A DNA stretch of 64,000 nucleotides, from positions 4,216,001 through 4,280,000 of the forward strand of contig NZ_CP022521.1 in assembly GCF_002234535.1 (NCBI RefSeq), in the 5' to 3' direction. The notes below the pieces were generated by a model, which did not search any database, was not told the origin of the DNA, and was given only the letters and a program-made list of their open reading frames with translations. The stretch's first letter is position 1, and every line of letters starts with the position of its first letter. Below, piece after piece: positions 17,774-26,725 of this stretch. Origin of the DNA: Actinoalloteichus hoggarensis (GTDB lineage Bacteria; Actinomycetota; Actinomycetes; Mycobacteriales; Pseudonocardiaceae). Both the position numbers and the translations under genes were made by a program.

Positions 17774-18955
17774 TTGTCGAAGTCCCGCCCTCCCCACGCC
17801 CGCCGACACGGTCGACTCGCGGCATCGACCGTCGCGCTGCTGCTCTGCGCCCCGCAGGCGAACGCGAACGCCATGGTCGGTCCGGGAGCCGTCGACGACC
17901 GCACCGCCATCGAGGCGGAGATGATCCGGATGGTCGAGGCGGGGGCACCAGGCGTCGCCGTCACCATCACCGAGGGAAGCCGATCCCGACAGGCCGCCGA
18001 GGGCGTCGCCGACCTCGTGACGAGCGCCCCGATGCCCGCCGAGGGAGCGTTTCGCGCCGCCAGCCTGACGAAGAGCATGGTCGCGGCCGCCGTGCTCCGG
18101 CTCGTGGACGACGGCAGGTTGTCGCTGGACGACACGCTCGATCGACTGGTTCCCGGTCTGGTGCCGGACGACGAGCTCATCACCGTCGAACACCTCGTCC
18201 GGCACACCTCCGGCCTCGCCGATTACACGGTCACCCTGGAAGAGGAGACCCCGGACGAGTACGGGAGCCGTACCTTCGCGCCCGTGGATCTCGTCGACAT
18301 GGCCGTCGCGCTCGGCTCCGTCGCGCGGCCCGGCGCGGCCTTCCACTACTCCAACACCGGATACATCCTGTTGGGCATGATCGTCGAGTCGATCACCGAT
18401 CGATCGCTGTCGGAGGTGCTGCACGACGAGATCGTCCGACCTTCCGGGATGACCGGCACGTCCCTGCCCGTCACCGATCCCGCGCTGCCACGGCCGCATC
18501 CCGCCGGCTACCTCGTGGTCGACGGGCAGCACCACGACGTCACCGACATCAACCCGTCGTTCGCCTGGGCCTCCTACGGCGTGGTGTCCACGGCCGAGGA
18601 CCTCCAGCGGTTCTTCCGCGGCCTGCTGACCGGTGCGCTGCTCTCCCCGGAGCTGACGGCGCTGCTCCGTGAGACGGTGCCCACCGGCCACGAGCTGTGG
18701 CCCGGATACGGACTCGGTGTCGAAGAGATGACCACCACCTGTGGCACCCGGTTGTGGGGGCACACCGGCGCCATTCCCGGCTACACGACGATGTCCTTCG
18801 CCACGGAGGACGGCGAACGGCAGGTGACCGTACTGTTCAACCAGCAGGACGTGAGCCAGGAGGGTGCCCTGGTGAGCATCGGTTCGGCGAACATCGTCAA
18901 CCTCGAGTTCTGTGGTGTGCCCTTCGTGGACCTGGTCACGCCGCCCGCGGGGTGA
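17774..18955 (+). CDS. Secreted serine hydrolase, beta-lactamase / D-Ala-D-Ala carboxypeptidase (S12) type
   Basis: 393 residues if started at TTG 17774, chosen because GAGAGGAAA lies just upstream and because it supplies a signal peptide: basic 'SRPPHARRHGR', a hydrophobic 'AASTVALLLC', and an Ala-Asn-Ala-type cleavage region near residue 33. Catalytic motifs of the serine beta-lactamase-like fold are complete: SLTK (Ser97, Lys100), YSN (Tyr192) and HTG in 'LWGHTGAIPGY'. It should act outside the membrane on D-alanyl peptides or as an esterase; motif content does not separate these. Downstream of a divergent two-component system, it could be a regulated cell-wall function. Confidence 0.85.
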   Translation: MSKSRPPHARRHGRLAASTVALLLCAPQANANAMVGPGAVDDRTAIEAEMIRMVEAGAPGVAVTITEGSRSRQAAEGVADLVTSAPMPAEGAFRAASLTKSMVAAAVLRLVDDGRLSLDDTLDRLVPGLVPDDELITVEHLVRHTSGLADYTVTLEEETPDEYGSRTFAPVDLVDMAVALGSVARPGAAFHYSNTGYILLGMIVESITDRSLSEVLHDEIVRPSGMTGTSLPVTDPALPRPHPAGYLVVDGQHHDVTDINPSFAWASYGVVSTAEDLQRFFRGLLTGALLSPELTALLRETVPTGHELWPGYGLGVEEMTTTCGTRLWGHTGAIPGYTTMSFATEDGERQVTVLFNQQDVSQEGALVSIGSANIVNLEFCGVPFVDLVTPPAG

Positions 18956-19112
18956 GCCGACCGAGACGATCCTCGCGGCGGCAGACGGCCGGGACACGCC
19001 CTCGCGAGTGCGCACCGCCCCGGCCGCACTCCCGCGAGCCCGATCGTCACCGCAGGTCAGGCTCGTCGCCGGACGACGGGACGTGGTCGACGTCGTCGAA
19101 CCGGTCTCGCCT

Positions 19113-19871
19113 TCACTCCGATCGACGCAACGGCAGCATGGTGGGCACCGGGTCCCGGGTCAGGAAGTCGCGCACGATGCCCGTGCACACCGCGGGCTTC
19201 TCCGTCAGCAGGAGATGAGAGGTGCCGGGGACGACGGCCAGTTCCGACTCCGCGACACCCCGGTACAGGTCCAGGGTGTGCTCGAGGGTCACCAGGTCGT
19301 CGTCACCGGTCATCACCAGCGTCCGGCTGCGGACGCCGCCGAGGTCGGCCGTCGTGAGCATCGGGCCGGCCGCCGCGCAGTGCGCCATCTTCTCGGCCAC
19401 CACGGGAAAGTGCTCGACACCGTCCGGTGACACGGCGCCGTAGGCGTCGATCACGTCCTGCGGCATCTCGCCGTCGCCGTCGAACGCCACGGCGAAACCG
19501 TCCCGGTGGAACACGCCGCTGACGAGCACCAGCCTGCGTACCAGGTCTGGCCGACGCAACGCGACCAGCAGGGCCACGGCTGCTCCGTCGCTGTAGCCGA
19601 CGAGGTGCGCGGGACCGCCGACGACGGCCGACAGGAAGCCGATCATGTCGTCCGCCATCAGCTCCAGGGTGATGGGACCCGCGACGTCGGGGGTGTGTCC
19701 GTGTCCCCGACGTTCCGGACTCAGCACCCGGAGATCGTCGGCGAGGGCGTCGAGGTTGCCGTGGAAGTCCTGTGAGTCGCTGAACCCGCCGTGCAGCAGA
19801 GCCACCGGCTCACCGCCGCCCTGTTCGTCGTACCAGGTACGCACGGCGCCGATCTCGATGTACTCGGCCAT
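19113..19871 (-). CDS. Alpha/beta-fold hydrolase
   Basis: 252 residues from ATG 19871 (AGAGGA upstream). Canonical features: 'VALLHGGFSDS' oxyanion region, nucleophile elbow G-Y-S-D-G in 'LVGYSDGAAVAL' (Ser near residue 93), acid Asp in 'LVMTGDDDLVTLEH', and His in 'VVPGTSHLLLTEKP'. It lacks a signal peptide. This 3-oxoadipate enol-lactonase-like type has many substrates, and none can be named here. The gene stands alone, running leftward, with a 323-base upstream gap holding its promoter. Confidence 0.9.
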   Translation of the reverse strand: MAEYIEIGAVRTWYDEQGGGEPVALLHGGFSDSQDFHGNLDALADDLRVLSPERRGHGHTPDVAGPITLELMADDMIGFLSAVVGGPAHLVGYSDGAAVALLVALRRPDLVRRLVLVSGVFHRDGFAVAFDGDGEMPQDVIDAYGAVSPDGVEHFPVVAEKMAHCAAAGPMLTTADLGGVRSRTLVMTGDDDLVTLEHTLDLYRGVAESELAVVPGTSHLLLTEKPAVCTGIVRDFLTRDPVPTMLPLRRSE

Positions 19872-20194
19872 GTCGTCGTCGTCCTCTCGTAGGGGTGGGC
19901 GACCGCCGCGCGACGCGGGGCGCACCGCGTGACGACGGCGCCGTCGTCGAACCGGTCGGCACGACCGAAGCAGCGGTCGGCGGTCGGCGCCGACCGGCCC
20001 GCGCGCATCCGGCGGGCGGTACGACACCTGCCGCCGCCGAAGGGGCCGGGACGGAAGGCCGTCGATCCGACGGCGCCATCCAACATCAGACCCCCGACAG
20101 ACGACGCCGGGCAGGGCCGCGGCGCGCGTGACCTTTCGTCGTCGTAACCTGCGTGCGCCTCGGGGCGACGACCGGCGGACGGCTCCGCCCCCGG
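19872..20194. other. Intergenic region upstream of alpha/beta hydrolase
   Basis: 323 bases between the TetR gene stop and the hydrolase start, both leftward. It should contain the hydrolase promoter. Translations give only Arg/Pro/Gly-rich noise. No clear palindrome was seen. Confidence 0.5.
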
Positions 20195-20983
20195 TCAGCC
20201 GGTGGGGTCGGGGCGGACGGCGCGACAGAAGGAGTCGGCCAACTCGGTCGCGACCCGCCCCCGGACGACGGGATCGCGACTCTCCACGGCTACGGCCTCG
20301 GTGAGCGCCTGCACGGCCACCGGCCCGACGAACAGCACGATCACCTGGCGCAGGCCCATCGTCGGGCGGATGCCGCCCGTGAGCCGGTGGCGCGCGAGCC
20401 AACGGGCGAGTGACAGGCTGAGGGAACGGACGCAGCCGGAGCGCACGAACCGAGCCAGCCCGCTGTCCGGTCGGGCGAGCGCCTCGGTGAGCAGAGCCCG
20501 GACCACCGGCATCCCCAGAACCGCGTCGACCATGGCGAGGTAGACGTGACGCGCCGACTCGCACAGGCCGCCAGGCGGGTCCTCGAGGGCACGGGAGATC
20601 CCGGTGACCGGGCTGTGGCGGGCGAAGGTCTCGGTGAGCACGGCGTCTCGACCGCCCACCTGGACGTGGATGGACTGGACACTGCACCGAGCCCGGGCCG
20701 CCACGTCGTCGAGCGTCACCGCGGCGACGCCTCGGTCGCTGATCAGCGCGGCGGCGGCGTCCACGACGCGGTCGGCCACCGGAGGCCGCAGCACCGAACG
20801 GGCGCCGAGTTCCAGCAGCACGGCGTCGAGTTCGCGTCTGCTGCCGATCCGTCGTAACAACGTCGACCGCGACACTCCGAGGAGCGCGGCGAGCTCCGTC
20901 AGCCCGAGGGAGGACAGCGGGCCCGCCCGCGTCGCGTCGGCGCGACGCAGCAGCTCCACCGCGGTGCTCACGAGCCTGCTCAT
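20195..20983 (-). CDS. TetR-family regulator with an extra N-terminal HTH
   Basis: 262 residues from ATG 20983. A first HTH-like stretch lies at about residues 20-55 ('SLGLTELAALLGVSRSTLLRRIGSRREL'). The classical TetR HTH lies at about 78-120 ('DRGVAAVTLDDVAARARCSVQSIHVQVGGRDAVL'). The rest is an all-helical ligand/dimer domain. Two DNA-binding motifs in one chain are unusual for TetR proteins. It is divergent from the NmrA-like reductase gene (start 21212), and a perfect 8-bp inverted repeat lies between them at 21103-21122, so it likely represses that gene and perhaps itself. Confidence 0.85.
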   Translation of the reverse strand: MSRLVSTAVELLRRADATRAGPLSSLGLTELAALLGVSRSTLLRRIGSRRELDAVLLELGARSVLRPPVADRVVDAAAALISDRGVAAVTLDDVAARARCSVQSIHVQVGGRDAVLTETFARHSPVTGISRALEDPPGGLCESARHVYLAMVDAVLGMPVVRALLTEALARPDSGLARFVRSGCVRSLSLSLARWLARHRLTGGIRPTMGLRQVIVLFVGPVAVQALTEAVAVESRDPVVRGRVATELADSFCRAVRPDPTG

Positions 20984-21102
20984 GACGCGAGAGTAGGAGA
21001 ACGGGATCACGAAAGTCGGCGAATGGAGCAACCGGATGCGGCGGACGGCCCAGAAGCAGTCCTGTCTCGTGTGCACGGCGGACGGGGCGACGGTCGAAGG
21101 GC

Positions 21103-21122
21103 CGCGGTGACCGATCACCGCG
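21103..21122. promoter_or_regulatory. Perfect palindrome, putative TetR operator
   Basis: CGCGGTGA and TCACCGCG are exact inverted arms around CCGA. The site lies in the 228-base divergent gap between the TetR gene and the NmrA-like gene, about 90 bases before the reductase start. Position and symmetry suggest an operator; binding is not shown. Confidence 0.5.
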
Positions 21123-21211
21123 CTGCGCGTCGCCTCCGGACCCGCCAGACTGCGCTGCACAGGCGGCCCGCCGCAGCGATGACGAGCGCATCCGAGAGTC
21201 CAGGAGGAATC

Positions 21212-22000
21212 GTGAGCAGACCGACTCTGGTGACCGGCGGAACCGGCACGCTGGGACGTGCCGTGGTGCGGCGGCTGCGGTCCCGAGGTCACGCGGTGCG
21301 GGTGCTCAGCAGGCGACCGCGGCCACCGGGCGAGCCCGGCCCCGATCGGGTGATCGGCGATCTCACGACCGGCGAGGGCGTCGACGCGGCGGTGGCCGAC
21401 GTCGGCACGGTCGTCCACTGCGCGACCACCAACGGCCGAGGCGACGTGCGGGCGGCCCGTCTGTTGACCGAGGCCGTGCGGGACGCGGAGCACCCGCCGC
21501 ATCTGGTCTACGTCTCGATCGTCGGCATCGAGGCGGTGCCGCTGTCCTACTACCGGATCAAACTCTCCTGCGAGGGCATCGTGGCGGGCGCGGGCGTGCC
21601 GTGGACGATCCAGCGGGCGACACAGTTTCACGATCTGGTGGCGCGGCCGGCCGTCGCGCAGCGGCGGTCGCCGATCGTCCTCGCGCCCGCGGACGTCGAC
21701 TGCCAGCCGATCGACGTGCGGGACGTCGCGCGCAGGCTCGTCGAACTCGTCGAGACCGGACCCGCGGGCCGGGCTCCCCAGCTGGGCGGCCCGGAGGTGA
21801 TCGCGCTGGCCGACCTCACACGGCGGACGCTGGCCGCCGAGGGCAGGCGTTCCCGAGTGCTGTCCGTGCCGCTGCCCGGCGCGATCGGCCGTGCCCTTCG
21901 CTCGGGAGGACTGCTGACCCGCGACCACGCCGTCGGCGAGATCACCTTCGACCAGTACCTCGCGGAGCGCACGAACGCGACGCACGAACGCCGACACTGA
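21212..22000 (+). CDS. NmrA-like NAD(P)-binding reductase (atypical SDR)
   Basis: 262 residues from GTG 21212 with CAGGAGGA just upstream. The N-terminal nucleotide-binding motif is 'TLVTGGTGTLGRAVVRRL' (GxxGxxG). 'VVHCATTNGRGDV' and 'HLVYVSIVGIEAVPLSYYRIKLSCEGIV' are typical of NmrA/ycf39-like atypical SDRs that often lack the full catalytic tetrad; here a YxxxK-like Tyr-Tyr-Arg-Ile-Lys is present. C-terminal 'DVRDVARRLVELVETG' and 'LGGPEV' are family features. It is likely a cytoplasmic oxidoreductase or NAD(P)-sensing protein of unknown substrate, under control of the divergent TetR gene. Confidence 0.88.
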   Translation: MSRPTLVTGGTGTLGRAVVRRLRSRGHAVRVLSRRPRPPGEPGPDRVIGDLTTGEGVDAAVADVGTVVHCATTNGRGDVRAARLLTEAVRDAEHPPHLVYVSIVGIEAVPLSYYRIKLSCEGIVAGAGVPWTIQRATQFHDLVARPAVAQRRSPIVLAPADVDCQPIDVRDVARRLVELVETGPAGRAPQLGGPEVIALADLTRRTLAAEGRRSRVLSVPLPGAIGRALRSGGLLTRDHAVGEITFDQYLAERTNATHERRH

Positions 22001-22333
22001 CGACGGTGCGGCCGGTGACGACGATCGGCCCGCCGCCCGAGGCGGCCACCGGTCGGGCGACGACGCGGCGCCGGGCGGCGGGCGACCACACCGGCGCCGA
22101 CGAAGCCGAACCAGGCCGCCGAGCATGCGCGACGTCCGGCTTGGCGGCGTCGCCGCGCCGCTGTCGGCCCGGTGTCGACGCACGAGGAGTCGGGGCCGGG
22201 GTCGCGTCGGGGTGCTGCGGGGCGGGAGAAGCGAGTGCGATGCCATGCCGTCGATCCTGTACGGGAACGATCACCGTCGGTAGTGTCATGTGTCATGACT
22301 TCGCCATGACGACTGTCACCGATCTCGTCGGAC
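22001..22333. other. Convergent intergenic region, no gene seen
   Basis: 333 bases between the reductase (rightward) and the acyltransferase (leftward). Near 22285-22315 it contains closely spaced GTCATG/CATGAC elements that can pair, possibly a bidirectional terminator, but there is no T-tract. Short open frames have no support. Confidence 0.5.
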
Positions 22334-24901
22334 TCAGCGGGCCGGTCGCCGAGAGAGACGCCGAGCCAGGTTGTGGCTGGGTCGTTCCACGAATCGATAG
22401 CACAGTTCCACGGCCACGGCGGTCGCGGCGACGCCCGCCAGCAGCGTCAGCCACAGCGGCGTCACGTTCACCAGGCCGCGCAGCACCGGGAACGCGACCA
22501 CGGCGTGCATCAGGTAGAGCGAGAAGCTGCGTTCGGACAGCCAGGTCCACAGCGCCCGCTGCCGCAGCCGATTCTCCATCCCGATCCCGATCAGCATGAT
22601 CAGCAGCCCGAAGGCCAGCGGCGCGGGCCGCAGCACGAAGTCGTCGGCCAGGTCGAGGTGCGAGGACCAGACGTACAGGCCCCAGCAGACCGCGAGGAAG
22701 AGTCCGGCCAGCCAGCCGTGGATCTTCTTGTTCCATCCCGCCCAGATGGCCTGCCCCATGACCGGGATCAGCAGGTAGGGCAGCTCGGAGGCCACCACGC
22801 CGAGGGTGCCGCCGAAGTGGTTGCCGAGCAGGATGAGGACGAGCAGGATCTCGATCTCGACAGCGAGCGCGATCCAGATCCACCGCCGCAGTAACGGAAG
22901 CATCGCCGCGAGGAGCAGGCAGAACAACAGCTCCACCGCCAGCGTCCACCCCACGCCGACGAAGGCACCGAGCGGTCGCTGAAAGAAGTTGATCAGCGTG
23001 ATGTTGGTGAGGATGTTGCCCAGCGTCACGTCGGGTTCGCTGCGCAGGATCAGCGGGTGCAGGCCCACCGCCACGGCTCCCGCACCGATCAGCACCGCGA
23101 CGATGAGGGGCGGATAGAGCCGCATGAGGCGGTTCATGGTGAAGCGGCCGGTGCCCATCTTCAACGCGATCGGTGTGATCACGAAGCCGCTCACCAGGAA
23201 GAACAACGGCACGGCCGCCGCGCCGATCCCCTCCTCGCCCAGGTGCAGCGGCGGACCGATGAAGTAGTTGAACGCGGAGGTGAACCACGTCGGACCGATC
23301 TCCTCCTGAATGAACAGGATGTCGACGTGCCCGTAGAACACCCAGAGGGCGGCGATGGCGCGGATGATGTCGATGAAGACGATGCGCCGGGGCCTGCGAG
23401 GGGCCTCAGGCGGCGTCTCCTGCTGGGCCGCCGGGGACTCCGGGGGCTCCGGCGGCTCGCGGACAGCCTTGAGCCGCACCGTCTCGTCGGCGGGCTCGGA
23501 CGGCGGCGGGCGGTCCGCCGGGCTCGGGGGCGGTGGCGGTCCCGTGGTCCGCGTGGCTCCCTGCGGTGCGGGTGCCTGTGGTGCGGGTGCCTGCGGTGTC
23601 GGTGGCGGAGCGCTCGCGGAGGGCCTCGGGGCACCGTGGATCTCCTGGGTCTCGTCGAGCTGGACGGTCTGCTCCGCAGGCCCCGGCGGCGACGACGGAC
23701 GGCCCGTCCTCGTCGAGGGCCGCCCCGGAGCCTGTTCTCGTGACTCGCCGGTCGGGCGAGGATCGTGGGAGCGGGCGGACGCCCCGTCGCCCCGCCGCGG
23801 CGGTCCGGACACCCGCCCGGCAGCGCCTGGTTCGGCGGCGATTCGGGACGCCTCCGGGGCTCGGGACGCCTCCGGGGCTCGAGACGCGGCGGAGTCCGAC
23901 GACGCACCGGTCCGCCCGGCAGGACCGGGCGAGGGCCGAGGCGGAGAGCCGTGATCCGACCAGGTGGGCGGCACCGCGCCCGGCCTCGACGGCGCCTCCG
24001 GCGGCGGGGAGGGAGTCGACGCACGAGGGTCGAACACCTGCCCGGAGGTCGGCGTCCGAGCACCGCCGTGGGAGGCGGCGCGGTTCTCCGGACGGCCGTC
24101 CGGCCGGAACCGCTCGCCGCGGCCGGGCCGGTCGCCGTCCGGGACGTCCTCCGTCGGCCACGACGCATCGTCGATCTTCTGGACATGCCCGAACCGACGT
24201 GCCCCTGGCGGCCGGTGAGTGCCGTCGGGCGGTTCGTGCGGCCGATCCGCGTCGTGCGTCGCGGCTCGTCGACGGTCCGGAGGCGCTGCTGCGGCCCGTT
24301 CCCGCAGTTCTGCCGCGGTGTCACGTCCTGACGGCGGTCGCGGCCGGGCGGGCGGCGTCCCCCCGCTGCCCCGGCGGTCCGACGGGCCGGCCGGTCGGCC
24401 GTCGCCGCGGTCCGTGCCCGGGTCCGCCGCGGGCGGCCGTGCCCGCCGGCGCCCCGATCCGCTGCCGGGCGACGGCTTCGGCCGCACCGTCTCGCCCGGC
24501 GGCGCGCCGCCCGGTTCGACGAACGCGGTGGGTCGCGCCGATCGTGCGGCCCGCTCGCCGTGTTCGTCCGGCGGCGGGAACTCCGGCGGCGGGAACTCCG
24601 GCGGCGGGAACTCCGGTGCCGCGACGACGTTCGGCGGCATGAACTCGCGCGGTGCGGCCGATTCGCCGGGGGGAGTGAACTCGCCGGGCGGAACGAATCC
24701 GCGCGCGACGGGCCACCCTGTTGAACGTGGTCCGTCCGACGAGACGACCGATGCCTCGGACGTGCCCACAGCGTCCGGTTCGGGCACCTCGGGGCGGTCA
24801 CGGCGGGCCGCCTGCCTGCGTGCCGACCCCGGCAGGGGCCTGTCAGCCATCTCAGCCATCTCAGTCTTCTCGGCGGTTGGGCCTGCGCGAACGGCCGTCA
24901 C
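22334..24901 (-). CDS. Membrane acyltransferase (acyltransferase 3 family) with ~500-residue disordered N-terminus
   Basis: 855 residues from ATG 24901; a Met near residue 17-20 (MAEMADRPLPG) is an alternative start. Residues ~20-500 are Pro/Arg/Ala/Gly/Ser-rich and surely disordered, with three tandem PEFPP-type units (15-base DNA repeat at 24571-24615) and repeated RAPEAS. From about 505 the acyltransferase-3 domain begins: 'RIVFIDIIRAIAALWVFYGHVDILF' with the catalytic-type His, 'VPLFFLVSGFVITPIALK', 'RLMRLYPPLIVAVLIG', 'VGVGWTLAVELLFCLLLAAMLP', and about ten membrane helices, ending '...FVERPSHNLARR'. Such enzymes acylate cell-surface sugars or lipids. The long cytoplasmic tail is the unusual part and could be a docking or phosphorylated region. 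Confidence 0.88.
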   Translation of the reverse strand: MTAVRAGPTAEKTEMAEMADRPLPGSARRQAARRDRPEVPEPDAVGTSEASVVSSDGPRSTGWPVARGFVPPGEFTPPGESAAPREFMPPNVVAAPEFPPPEFPPPEFPPPDEHGERAARSARPTAFVEPGGAPPGETVRPKPSPGSGSGRRRARPPAADPGTDRGDGRPAGPSDRRGSGGTPPARPRPPSGRDTAAELRERAAAAPPDRRRAATHDADRPHEPPDGTHRPPGARRFGHVQKIDDASWPTEDVPDGDRPGRGERFRPDGRPENRAASHGGARTPTSGQVFDPRASTPSPPPEAPSRPGAVPPTWSDHGSPPRPSPGPAGRTGASSDSAASRAPEASRAPEASRIAAEPGAAGRVSGPPRRGDGASARSHDPRPTGESREQAPGRPSTRTGRPSSPPGPAEQTVQLDETQEIHGAPRPSASAPPPTPQAPAPQAPAPQGATRTTGPPPPPSPADRPPPSEPADETVRLKAVREPPEPPESPAAQQETPPEAPRRPRRIVFIDIIRAIAALWVFYGHVDILFIQEEIGPTWFTSAFNYFIGPPLHLGEEGIGAAAVPLFFLVSGFVITPIALKMGTGRFTMNRLMRLYPPLIVAVLIGAGAVAVGLHPLILRSEPDVTLGNILTNITLINFFQRPLGAFVGVGWTLAVELLFCLLLAAMLPLLRRWIWIALAVEIEILLVLILLGNHFGGTLGVVASELPYLLIPVMGQAIWAGWNKKIHGWLAGLFLAVCWGLYVWSSHLDLADDFVLRPAPLAFGLLIMLIGIGMENRLRQRALWTWLSERSFSLYLMHAVVAFPVLRGLVNVTPLWLTLLAGVAATAVAVELCYRFVERPSHNLARRLSRRPAR
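24571..24615. repeat. Three tandem copies of a 15-base unit inside the acyltransferase gene
   Basis: GCGGCGGGAACTCCG is repeated exactly three times. On the coding (minus) strand it gives three PPPEF-type pentapeptides in the disordered N-terminal tail. The length is a multiple of three, so copy-number change would not break the frame. Confidence 0.9.
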
Positions 24902-25000
24902 GGTAGCCCATTCGATCCGGTGCGGTCCCCGTGATCCGCGACGTCGTCCGGCCCGCCGGGCGCGGCGAGCACGCCCGTCGCAGGCGGTGTCGACGCTCGA

Positions 25001-25810
25001 TCACAACTCCAGGTAGGCACGGCCCGTGTGGTCGGCGGGGTGGCCGTGGGAGGTCAGGAAGTAGTTGGGGCCGCGTCGCCGTACCTCCTCCGGCGCCGGG
25101 AACTCCCCCGGTTGGTCCGCCCGGACGAAGAAGGCGTTCACGCCCGCCAGCTCGCAGTGCACGAGGCGATATCCCTTGCGCGCGGCGAGTGTCACGAGTG
25201 CCCCGAGCGAGGCGCCGAAGTAGTCGGTGCCGTCCCACGCCGGCGCGTCACGCGGCTGCACGAGGGCCCGGGCGGGATCGAGCCCGGAGTTGTACTCGAT
25301 CACCACGACGCGCGGCCGGTAGGCCGACAGCGCCTCCCACACCCAGTAGTCCCCGCCGTCGATGTCGATCGACACGACGTCGGGTTCGGCGGGCACCTCG
25401 CTCTCGCGGAACAGCGTCTCGACGCGGTCCGGGGTGACCATGGCGTGCAGCGTCCGCACCCGGTCGCTCCAGCGGTACTTGTGATGCAGGTGATGGTGGT
25501 GCGCGCCGTCGGCCTCCATGAACAGGCCGTGCCAGCCGACGACGTCGGCGAGCGCGACGCAGTTCCCCTCCCGGCCGGTCTCCACTCCGAACTCGACGAA
25601 GAATCCGTCGGTGACGCCGATGCGACGCAGGATCTCCAGAAGGACGCCGTCCTCACCGTTCTGCGAGAACAACTGGAACTCGTGCTCGCTCAGGTCCGCC
25701 GAGCCGTCGACGGCACCGGGCACGCGGTCGAGCTCGCGCAGCCGTCTGCGGTACTCCGGCAGTGCGGCGTAGACCTGCGAGCGCCGAGCAAGATCGAACT
25801 CGGTGGACAT
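25001..25810 (-). CDS. FkbM-like SAM-dependent methyltransferase
   Basis: 269 residues from ATG 25810. Features seen: 'FSQNGEDGVLLEILRRIG' followed by 'GFFVEFGVETGREGNCVALA' (the glycine-rich SAM-binding segment of FkbM-like enzymes) and 'WHGLFMEADG'. 'VVSIDIDGGDYWVWEAL' is the typical acidic motif after strand 4, and 'VVVIEYNSGL' follows. The enzyme should methylate an oxygen on a sugar or secondary metabolite, or may lack transferase activity. A His-rich stretch HHHHLHHKY around residues 102-110 is notable. Divergent from the methyltransferase at 26009; a double GGTACC element (25834-25846) lies just upstream of its start. Confidence 0.85.
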   Translation of the reverse strand: MSTEFDLARRSQVYAALPEYRRRLRELDRVPGAVDGSADLSEHEFQLFSQNGEDGVLLEILRRIGVTDGFFVEFGVETGREGNCVALADVVGWHGLFMEADGAHHHHLHHKYRWSDRVRTLHAMVTPDRVETLFRESEVPAEPDVVSIDIDGGDYWVWEALSAYRPRVVVIEYNSGLDPARALVQPRDAPAWDGTDYFGASLGALVTLAARKGYRLVHCELAGVNAFFVRADQPGEFPAPEEVRRRGPNYFLTSHGHPADHTGRAYLEL

Positions 25811-26008
25811 CGAGCGAAGATAGCAGCAAGTCGGGTACCGGGTACCGAAGACGAAGGAACACCGCCTCGCCCGATCGGCGCAGCCGAGCCGCGCTGGACG
25901 GGGCTGCCGGCCTGCCCCCGAACGGCGGACGCGGCGGTTCCGCCGAGACGGCAGATCGCCGCGGCGAGTCGAGCCTGCCCGCGTCGTCGGCGGCTACGCT
26001 CGGCCGCC

Positions 26009-26725
26009 GTGACCGAGCCGCCGTTCCTCAGCGCCACCCGTACCGCCTACGACGCCGTCGCGGTCGACTACGCCGAACTGCTCACGCCGGAGCTGCGGGA
26101 GAAGCCGCTGGACCGGGCGATGCTCGCCGCGTTCGCCGAACTGGTGCGCGCCGCGGGGCTCGGTCCGATCGCCGATGTGGGCTGCGGGCCGGGCCGGGTG
26201 ACCGCGCACCTCGACGCGCTGGACGTGTCCGTGTTCGGCATCGACCTGTCTCCCGGCATGGTCGAGGTGGCCAGGAAGCGGAATCCGGGGCTGCGTTTCG
26301 AGGTGGGCTCGATGACGAGTCTGGACCTGCCGGACGGCGAGCTGGGCGGCGTCCTGGCCTGGTACTCGATCATTCACGTCCCTCCGGAGCTGCTGCCGAC
26401 GGTGTTCGCCGAGTTCCATCGCGTGTCGGCTCCCGGCGGGCACCTGCTGCTCGCCTTCCAGACGGGCGACGAGCGGCGGCACATCGAGCAGGCCTATGGA
26501 CACACGCTGTCCTACGACGCCTATCGGCTGCCGCCGGAGCACATCGCGTCGCTGCTGACCGAGGCCGGATTCGTGGTCACCGCCCGGCTGATCCGGGAGC
26601 CGGACCTTCGATGGGATCGCGTCCCGCAGGCGTACGTACTGGCAACGAAGCCGACGGCGATCGATGAGAAGGGGCTCCCCGCGCTCACAGCCGGTCGAGC
26701 AGCCAGCTCGCGAGGTCCTCGGTGA
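26009..26725 (+). CDS. Class I SAM-dependent methyltransferase
   Basis: 238 residues from GTG 26009, the first start giving the methyltransferase N-terminus (TEPPFLSATRTAYDAVAVDYAELL). Motif I is 'IADVGCGPGRVTAHLDAL' (about 54-71), then 'VFGIDLSPGMVEVARKRNPGLRFEVGSM', post-I 'LGGVLAWYSIIHVPPELLP', and motif III 'APGGHLLLAFQTG'. This is the Methyltransf_11/25 type; substrate unknown. Its last 41 bases overlap the end of the convergent lipase-like gene (ends at 26685). Confidence 0.9.
   Translation: MTEPPFLSATRTAYDAVAVDYAELLTPELREKPLDRAMLAAFAELVRAAGLGPIADVGCGPGRVTAHLDALDVSVFGIDLSPGMVEVARKRNPGLRFEVGSMTSLDLPDGELGGVLAWYSIIHVPPELLPTVFAEFHRVSAPGGHLLLAFQTGDERRHIEQAYGHTLSYDAYRLPPEHIASLLTEAGFVVTARLIREPDLRWDRVPQAYVLATKPTAIDEKGLPALTAGRAASSRGPR

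Noticed and set aside
24219-25016. Open frames on the plus strand opposite the acyltransferase tail
   Set aside because: Compositional shadows of a Pro/Arg-rich coding region; no motifs.
25834-25846. Double GGTACC element upstream of the FkbM-like gene
   Set aside because: Two adjacent six-base palindromes are too short to call an operator without further evidence.
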